Shown here one piece after another: positions 37,101 to 46,100 of a stretch of DNA of 64,000 nt; the first letter of the stretch is position 1, and every line of letters begins with the position of its first letter. The stretch comes from Symsagittifera roscoffensis (Eukaryota; Xenacoelomorpha; Acoela; Convolutidae), in NCBI RefSeq assembly GCF_963678635.1, contig NC_087063.1, forward strand, positions 70,641,617 to 70,705,616, given 5' to 3'. The position numbers were made by a program, and so were the translations under genes. Under the pieces are notes generated by a model. The model saw nothing but the letters and a program-made list of their open reading frames with translations, had not been told where the DNA came from and did no database searches.

Positions 37101-40100
37101 TTCATCAAACCAAAAGCGGAATTTTTGTCCTCCCTAAAATTAAGTGGCAAGTTCAAGCCGTAGGGCCGGCATCGACTATGTTCAAATCTGATTGGCTGAA
37201 AAGTATTACTTTTAACCAAGTGAACAATCTCCCCTTAAATTGATTGAGGGGGATCAAGGGTTATGAAATGACAAGTTTTTGAGACACATATATATAATGT
37301 TAAAAACCTTGTAATTTTTTTTGATATATTTACGCTTGCGATTAGCAAAGGTTATCAAATCGGAATAAAGACTTTTTTCGGGTTAACAACTTGTTTGACA
37401 GAATCTTTTGCATCTTGGTTCATAATCAATTCAAATTTTCATGTGTCTCCAGCACTTCTGACCAGATACTTATTTAACCTATTGCTTTTTCGGCTTAGTT
37501 GTCACGTCACTTGATAAAATTGATTTTTTATCTGCAATTTTCGATTTAGTTGCTTTTAGTGCACGGAATTACTCCTGCAATTTGTTATTTTACTACTCTT
37601 GACTTCTATGTTTTTGTTTCACTTGAACATTTTATTCGACTTAAAAGATTTCGGATTATACTTTATCGGCTTAGGGATTTAACCTGGGGTCATTTCAAGG
37701 GAAGCATAAGTTTCATACTTCGTTCCGGATTGAATAATTCTTCATGACAACAATTATATTTTCGGTTCTACGGGAAATTTTCCAAGTTTTTTGAATTTTC
37801 ATTAATCGCCTTCAATATGTTCTGGACGTGTTTTCCGCAAGTACAACTTGGTTCCCGACAAATTTTTGAAGTTTTTTGCTGTTTTTTTTCCAAAGTTTTT
37901 TCAATTTTTGAAGGTTTTCTCAAGGCTTGTCGTTCGAATCTGGCCGGGGCCTGTTTCTGTAATTTTTCGGACTGTTTTTTGTCGGCTTAGTTTCTGTAAC
38001 TGGATTTTTTTTTGAATGTTCAGCTATTTTTTAGGTTGTAACAACCGTGCTTGAAGTCAAAGCCAGGGATTTCGATTCCAGTCGGGACTTGTTTTTTTAA
38101 AAGTGAAAGTTTTAGGCTAATTCAGAATTTGTCTGTCTGCTTTTTTTTGCCGGCTTAGTTCCCGCAAAAACGATTTTTTTTTTTGAAATTTCAGCTTTTT
38201 GTAGCATTCGGAAACCAATCTGTGAAGTTTTTATTGGTGCAGGCATATTTTTTCCAAGCATTTTGGGCTTTTTGCGATTTTTAAAAAATTTTATGACAAC
38301 GTTTTTTGAAGGTTTTGTTTTAATTTTTGATTTTTTTTTCTTCATTTAATTTTAATCACGGTCATTCATTTTTGTATCGCAAATGGTGCGGAGCTTAGCT
38401 TCGCCTCTGTGTCTAAATTTGCTGCTTTTCATTAATAACTTGAAACAATAATTTGTATCATTGTTGTTATAGTTCCAGTAGACTTTTGTAGTTCTGCCAC
38501 ACCTGCCAATAGTTCTGACTTCTGATTTTAGATTAACCCCAAAAAGCTGTCACTATATGCTAAAGAATACTACGAGTTAGTCCAGAGAGAAGAAAGACTG
38601 AAAGATCCAATGGAAAGACTGAAAGTGAGTCAGCTCAAGTTTCATTTATCTAAAGAAAAAAGATTTTTAATATGTTATGAACCAAAAATTGCAATTAGTT
38701 TATTTTAAAAAGTAGTTTCGATTGACTTCAAAGATTTTTCAGGTCGCTGGAGGGTATGACTGAGTCCAAAGCGCTATAATTTTTTTTGTTTACTTTAATG
38801 GAAAAGCAATTAATTAATGCCTGAAGACTTCTTAGGAAAACCTACAAAACTTTTTATTGCTATGAAATTAAAGCTAATTTTAAAATTTAAATGCAAACCG
38901 GAATGTAACAGTTGCAGGCGATGAATTTAGCTTCACATAATGAAATATTGGTTTTTCCAATTTCTGAAAAATGAATGGTATGTAGCTGGAGCAGCAGGAG
39001 AGCCATTCGAAGATAATGTCACTGGAAGCAGAGGCGGTCAATTTGGCCAATGAGTTGGTGAGTGCTAAACTGGACTCCCAGAGGAAGTTGGAGACGGTGG
39101 AAGAGAAGGTGTCTCAGATCCAGAACATGTTCGAGAAGACTCATCAGGAGCTGGCTGAGATGCAGGACCAGAAGCAGAATCTAGAAACTGAAGTGCAGGA
39201 GGTCGGTTGAGCTTAAGATATAGTCTGTTATGAGCATGAGTCATACAAATTGAGTTTTTTTAACAGAAAAGTGACATCCCCACCACCATTTTTAAAATTT
39301 TCTATTTTTTGTTTAATGGCTGAACGCGTCTTGTTACGATGTGAGGTATTAAGAACAAATCGGCTCACAATTGCTAGGTTGTTCACCACGCCGAGGCTTC
39401 ATTGCATTATGACTTCTTTAAAATAGTTTTTCAAAATTGAAAATCAAAGGTGGTAGAAAAATGCAAAGAGGTGAATTTCGAAAGTTAAAATTTAAAAAAA
39501 ATTTTTTTTTTGGTTTCCTCGCGTTAATTGACTCTTCTTACTGTCTGCTGGCTTTGTTTATTTAAGCGTAGCAAATGCGGCAAAAAATTCGGCGGAGAAA
39601 ATTGGAGGTCTTTACAGTTTTCACAAAAAAAGTTTTTTTTTTTAATTTGATGATAATTGCATCGAAGGACACTGATCATTAATGTCTTTACTCTGATATG
39701 AGCAGTGAAATTTTAGTTTTATTACCCTTGCGATAAGCAAGGGTATTGCAATCGGGTGCTAGATGTTTTTCTCGTAAATAACTATTTTTTACAGAATTGT
39801 CAATTTTGTAGGAATGGTAAATTTCAAAACATGCTCAATTTCTGAAAATTCATATAAAGCCACCTCATCGAAGTAATAAATAGGTGGAGCACGTTTCGGG
39901 CATTATTTATTTTTTGAAAGAAATATTTTGAAAAAAATGTCGAATTTTTTCAGATTCGTGGTTTTCGGCCTAGTTTCTGTCGGTTCAATTTCCGTTTTTT
40001 TCCTTTTGTTTCGACATAGGTCGGGAAGATTTTTTCCTTTTTTTAGGAAAGGTCTTAATATTTGTTCAGGCCAGAATTTATTTTTTCGCGGTTTGATTTT

Positions 40101-43100
40101 TTGGTTTCTTTAGCATCTGAAATTCAGTCATTTTTCTTTCATCTAAAGAAAAAAGATTTTTAATATGTTATGAACCAAAAATTGCAATTAGTTTATTTTA
40201 AAAAGTAGTTTCGATTGACTTCAAAGATTTTTCAGGTCGCTGGAGGGTATGACTGAGTCCAAAGCGCTATAATTTTTTTTGTTTACTTTAATGGAAAAGC
40301 AATTAATTAATGCCTGAAGACTTCTTAGGAAAACCTACAAAACTTTTTATTGCTATGAAATTAAAGCTAATTTTAAAATTTAAATGCAAACCGGAATGTA
40401 ACAGTTGCAGGCGATGAATTTAGCTTCACATAATGAAATATTGGTTTTTCCAATTTCTGAAAAATGAATGGTATGTAGCTGGAGCAGCAGGAGAGCCATT
40501 CGAAGATAATGTCACTGGAAGCAGAGGCGGTCAATTTGGCCAATGAGTTGGTGAGTGCTAAACTGGACTCCCAGAGGAAGTTGGAGACGGTGGAAGAGAA
40601 GGTGTCTCAGATCCAGAACATGTTCGAGAAGACTCATCAGGAGCTGGCTGAGATGCAGGACCAGAAGCAGAATCTAGAAACTGAAGTGCAGGAGGTCGGT
40701 TGAGCTTAAGATATAGTCTGTTATGAGCATGAGTCATACAAATTGAGTTTTTTTAACAGAAAAGTGACATCCCCACCACCATTTTTAAAATTTTCTATTT
40801 TTTGTTTAATGGCTGAACGCGTCTTGTTACGATGTGAGGTATTAAGAACAAATCGGCTCACAATTGCTAGGTTGTTCACCACGCCGAGGCTTCATTGCAT
40901 TATGACTTCTTTAAAATAGTTTTTCAAAATTGAAAATCAAAGGTGGTAGAAAAATGCAAAGAGGTGAATTTCGAAAGTTAAAATTTAAAAAAAATTTTTT
41001 TTTTGGTTTCCTCGCGTTAATTGACTCTTCTTACTGTCTGCTGGCTTTGTTTATTTAAGCGTAGCAAATGCGGCAAAAAATTCGGCGGAGAAAATTGGAG
41101 GTCTTTACAGTTTTCACAAAAAAAGTTTTTTTTTTTAATTTGATGATAATTGCATCGAAGGACACTGATCATTAATGTCTTTACTCTGATATGAGCAGTG
41201 AAATTTTAGTTTTATTACCCTTGCGATAAGCAAGGGTATTGCAATCGGGTGCTAGATGTTTTTCTCGTAAATAACTATTTTTTACAGAATTGTCAATTTT
41301 GTAGGAATGGTAAATTTCAAAACATGCTCAATTTCTGAAAATTCATATAAAGCCACCTCATCGAAGTAATAAATAGGTGGAGCACGTTTCGGGCATTATT
41401 TATTTTTTGAAAGAAATATTTTGAAAAAAATGTCGAATTTTTTCAGATTCGTGGTTTTCGGCCTAGTTTCTGTCGGTTCAATTTCCGTTTTTTTCCTTTT
41501 GTTTCGACATAGGTCGGGAAGATTTTTTCCTTTTTTTAGGAAAGGTCTTAATATTTGTTCAGGCCAGAATTTATTTTTTCGCGGTTTGATTTTTTGGTTT
41601 CTTTAGCATCTGAAATTCAGTTTATTTCCTTTGTTAGAAGGAAGACAAACTCCTCTATCGAACAGAAAAAGTGTGAAGGTCACAAAAGGGGTGATAGACT
41701 TCTAGTTTCAAAAGTGGAAATTATTTTCCAGATTTCTCGGTGAAACAAAAATTTAACTTATTGATCCAGTTTTCTCAAAGTGGGTTACTTTTATCAATAA
41801 AATGTCAAAGATAAATTGTCTTATATTTTCAAAGAGCTTTAAGGGCATCTATTTTTTTCCATGAAATTCGAAAGTTTTTTATTTGAATTTTGAGATTTTT
41901 TTCATAAAACAAGTCAGTATTTTTTTGTTTACTTGCGTTCATTGGCTCCTTTCTGTTGGTTATGTGTTTAATGGCATTTATTTTATCTACTACTAACTTC
42001 TATTGTCCTACTTTGTAAAGCATGGATTTAATTTCGTTTCTAAATATGTTTTTCTGTAATTCATATTTCATAATTGATAGTTCTGTAATTTTTCATTTTA
42101 ATAATTCTGCTGCAAATCATTTTTTTTTTCGATTAAACGGTTTGGGCTGATTTCGTATCGGATAAGTCAACTTGTGTTGTGCACTTTCGAGGGCTTAAAA
42201 ATTCCTGTCCGACTCAATCAGTTTTTATGAAAATGTGTGAGACTGGTTTTTTATTTTTACTTTTTTGAGAAGCTTTTGATGTTTTTTTTTTCATTTTTTT
42301 CGCAAAAGATGGTTTTCGGTAGAAAGCGACTCTTTCTAATATTGAAAAGAGTATCAATTGGAAGATCGTCCACTCATATGTGTTTCTGCATACTCCTCTA
42401 GTCTGTTTTTCGCTACTGTTCTGTCTACAGCCTTCGAAATGTCCGCGGGGGAGTATTTGACCGTGGAGGATTTTTGTCTCAAAAACTACTCCCCCAAATC
42501 GGAGATTGGGGCTCAATGAATAAAATGGTTGTATTTCAATGAATAAAATAGTTGTATGAAGCTGCCCTGCGCGTAAGCGGTTACGCTAAAACTTTTTACA
42601 CGGAAATTTATGGCTTTCAGAGTAGTCAGATATTTGACTTTTTGATGTTTTTTTTTAATTCTTTTTGACTTTTCTCGAAAACTACTCTGCCAATTCTTAA
42701 CTGTTAATTATTCACTCGTTAAGTATTCAACCAAGAAAGCTAGTTTTGGGAGTTTTTTTCTGCTCAAGCGACCAAGACCTTCATTTTGCAGAAAAACGTT
42801 ATGAATTTCGGAAAATCAAGTTTTCGAATTTGTGACTGATTTTTAGAAAGTTTTGACTTTTCTCAGAAACTAACTTATCAAGCCTGAGATAAAGCTGCAA
42901 TCCAAAAAACGGGTTGCAATTATTTTCCTACAGAAGCAGCGACTCCTAGTTTTTTGTAAGAAAAATGTTATGTCTTTTGGAATTTTCAGTCTTAATTATT
43001 TTAGTAGAGAAAAACTAAGCTTTTGGACAAACTCCAATTTTTGAAATAACGCATTTCATCCCGCACCAGTGTAACAAATTCTAAAAATATCAAACAGCTA

Positions 43101-46100
43101 GCTTTAGCTGGGCGACTAGTTCTTTTTTTATCGAGACATACGAACATTTTTGTTCGTCCAGTTTTTTCGACTTCTTTTGTTTTAGTTTTGTATTGTATCG
43201 CAATTGGTGCGAAGCTCTGCTTCGACTCTGTATTTGAGCCTTTGTTTCTGTCTTCTTTTAAAGTTATGTAATTTCGTTAATTTCTCCAGTTTAGACTGCT
43301 GCGCAAACAGTTAGTTACAACAGTTTTGGTGTCTTTTTGGTTATACCACCCTAAATGAGGAAGAATGAAGATGAAATTTTATTTCAGTTGTATCTGCACT
43401 TTTCAAAAGTGACAGTTTTCACGGTAGGGCGAAAAAAAACGAGGCAATTTTTTTATTTAATGTATGCTCAACGGGTCCTGTTCTACATGTCTTAAAATGC
43501 GTTCTGTATAGTGTAATTCTTATTAAGAGTCGATGAACTTAGAGACTCTTATCTTGGTCGTTTTTTTTCCAGGAAAAGTCTTTTAATTTGTTCATGCTCA
43601 AAATTGATGTTTCGCGGTTTGCATTTTGATTTTTAAAGTTCAGTTCATTTCTTCTGTTAAAAGGAATGCAAACTCCACCAACGAACAGTAAAAGGTCATG
43701 ACTTCTAGTTTCGAGTTTAATATTCAGAATTTCCAGTGAAATAAAAGTTTTATTTATTGATCCAGTTTTCTCAAATTGGGTTAGCGTTATCAAAAAAGGT
43801 CAGCGATAAATAGGAATTCTATGATTAGTAAGGGCATCTATTTTTTTCTTTGAAATTTGAAAGTTTTTTTTCTGTTTAATTGCGTTCATTGACTCTTTTC
43901 CAACTGTCAGTTCGCTGTTTTTCAACCTACCTTGCGATTAACAATGGTATGGCAGTCAAGGATTTTTTTCCGTAAATAACTTTCTTCATATGAATCAGCT
44001 CCTGGATTCATTCATCTTCTGGTCTTCTCTGTTGAAAAACTTCAACCAAAATTATTTGAGCATGTCAACGTTTTTTAAGTATCAGTTGTATTTGGTTTTT
44101 TGTATTAGTTGTAATTTTACCAACTGGATTCGTTTAAATTTCGTTTTTTCATTGTCCTGTTTTTCAGCCTAATAGGTTTCGGCCTATATTGTTACGACTT
44201 AGTTTTATCATATTGCGCTGTTTGATTTGCATTTTTTTTTGTTTTTTTTTGAGGGGGAGGCTGGATTTAAATGAAATTTAAAATAAAAAACTTCGATTTT
44301 TTTTCTTCGTTTTTTCCACGTTATCATCGTTCGAAGTCCTCTTTGCTAATTCTTGAGTATCATATTGTTTTAATCCCATACATGTTTTATCGCTAGTGGT
44401 GCGAAGCTCAGCTTCGCCACTGTGTTGAAAAATTCCGAAGTCATAAAAATTTCTGGCTCACTGCCCCTGCAGTGGTCAAAAAAGCTGTGTTCCCTTAATT
44501 TTAACCCAAATATATTCAATTAGGAGTTGGGTTTTCTTAAACTTCAAACAGGAATGAAATGCATTTTTAAATTTTGTTTTCAATCGTAGTAATTTTTCTG
44601 AAAAATGAATACAGCTCGTTTCGACCCTCAAACAATCTACGAAAACCGTTCTAATCTAACTTCAATTTTCTATGCATTGGAATTTGTAGCAAGTTTAATC
44701 ATTATTTACTAAGCTAGCCTTCTTTTTTCAGCGAAAGAACTCGTTGAAGAATAAACTGACATCAGTGAGGAATTGCTTTCTGTTCATCAAATTGATTAGC
44801 TGCTATGTCCAGTGTCTTATGTTTTTTTGAGGTCATAAATGTCCCAATGTATATAAAATCAATGTATATCTCGAAACCTTGTGCTTGAATAAAGCACCAA
44901 AACTACCCTGACATTTTCATTGACTTGTCCTTTTTGCCAAAAGTTGATTGCATGTAAAATGACTAAACTTGAAATCAAAACGACACACGAAAAACTTGAA
45001 ATTACACTTAAAAAGCTTTTCAAAATTACCATCAAAATCAGTGGTGGATCTAGGATTTTTCGGAGGCGTAATTTTTGATTGACGAAATGATTTTCCTTGC
45101 TCGCCTTTAATTTTCTGCTCGCTCCCAAAGTTACCCTATTTCGACCTCAGATTACTTTAAATTACCTTATATTGGGTCGGATGGCCAAAAATTGAGTCGT
45201 TTGTAAAATAGTACCAAAGAGGGAAGGGAGCCTTTTGGGTGGCAGAGAATGAAAATAAAACCCTCCTCCCAAATCTGCCCCTGATCAAAAATATCTGCAC
45301 CAATATTTACCCTCACCTGTTTATCGAGAACAGTGTTTGTCATAAAATTATTCAAACAGGCGTGAGGTGTTTTTTTTGCTTGGGGAAAGGATACCTAGCT
45401 GAAACTGTGAACAATTTACATTTTGGTTTCACGCTTTCCGGTAGCAATTAGCAATTTTTGATAATGTTTTCAGCATAGACTTTTCTGCTTCTGTTTTGTT
45501 CAGTTTTGTTCTGTGTGATAATAATGTCAATTTTTGTGAAGTTGTTTCACTAAGTTTTCTGAAATTACAATTGGTTGACGTTTCAGTTGAAGAAGATAGT
45601 GACTAAGTCGACGAATGAGACGAATCAGCAGAGAGACATTGTGGCCGAGTATCGCAAGTTGTGCTCACGATTAGAACAGGAACGAGACGCACAGACCAAA
45701 ATAGTGGACACTCTCAAAGTGAGAAACTTGTTTAGTACACATAGTTTACCCTGCAAGCAACCGATCAAATCAACCCAGGCTCAATGTTTCAAACTAAACA
45801 ACTTCCAAATAACTGCTCACCCTCGAAGAAAAATTTTCAACTTAATTGCATGAAAACTTCAGAAATTCGGCAGATAGTCGGCAGTTCCGTCAGAGAGTAG
45901 TATTGTTGTACTCTTTCAGCAGTTTTACGAACATTGTTTGGTCAAAAACCCAGCCATCGTCAGAGTGGCTTTCGTTTTTCTTCCAACGTTAAAATTATTA
46001 AGCAACTGCTGAGCATCTTTGATTCTCAATTAGGAAAATTAGGCAGCATGCGTTTAATATTCATATGAATAGCTTTGTGCAGGATTTGTTTTTCAGTTTT

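Larger units (their letters stand above)
38642..41621 (+). repeat. 1493-bp tandem duplication containing a RABGAP1 exon
   Basis: The sequence from about 38648 to 40128 is repeated at 40141-41621 with no difference that I noticed on reading. The junction between copies contains TCATTTTTCTTTCATC, where the start of copy 1 reads TCATTTATC, a difference of about 7 bases. Each copy holds exon 16, flanking intron, and the CCCTTGCGATAAGCAAGGG hairpin module. A real, very recent duplication or an assembly duplication are both possible. Confidence 0.95.

Noticed and set aside
39928-40113. Plus-strand frame of 61 codons, present twice because of the duplication
   Set aside because: Phe-rich translation of T-rich repeat sequence; no coding signal beyond being duplicated.
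38642-41621. Pair of long terminal repeats
   Set aside because: The copies are directly adjacent with no internal region, contain a host exon, and lack TG...CA ends.
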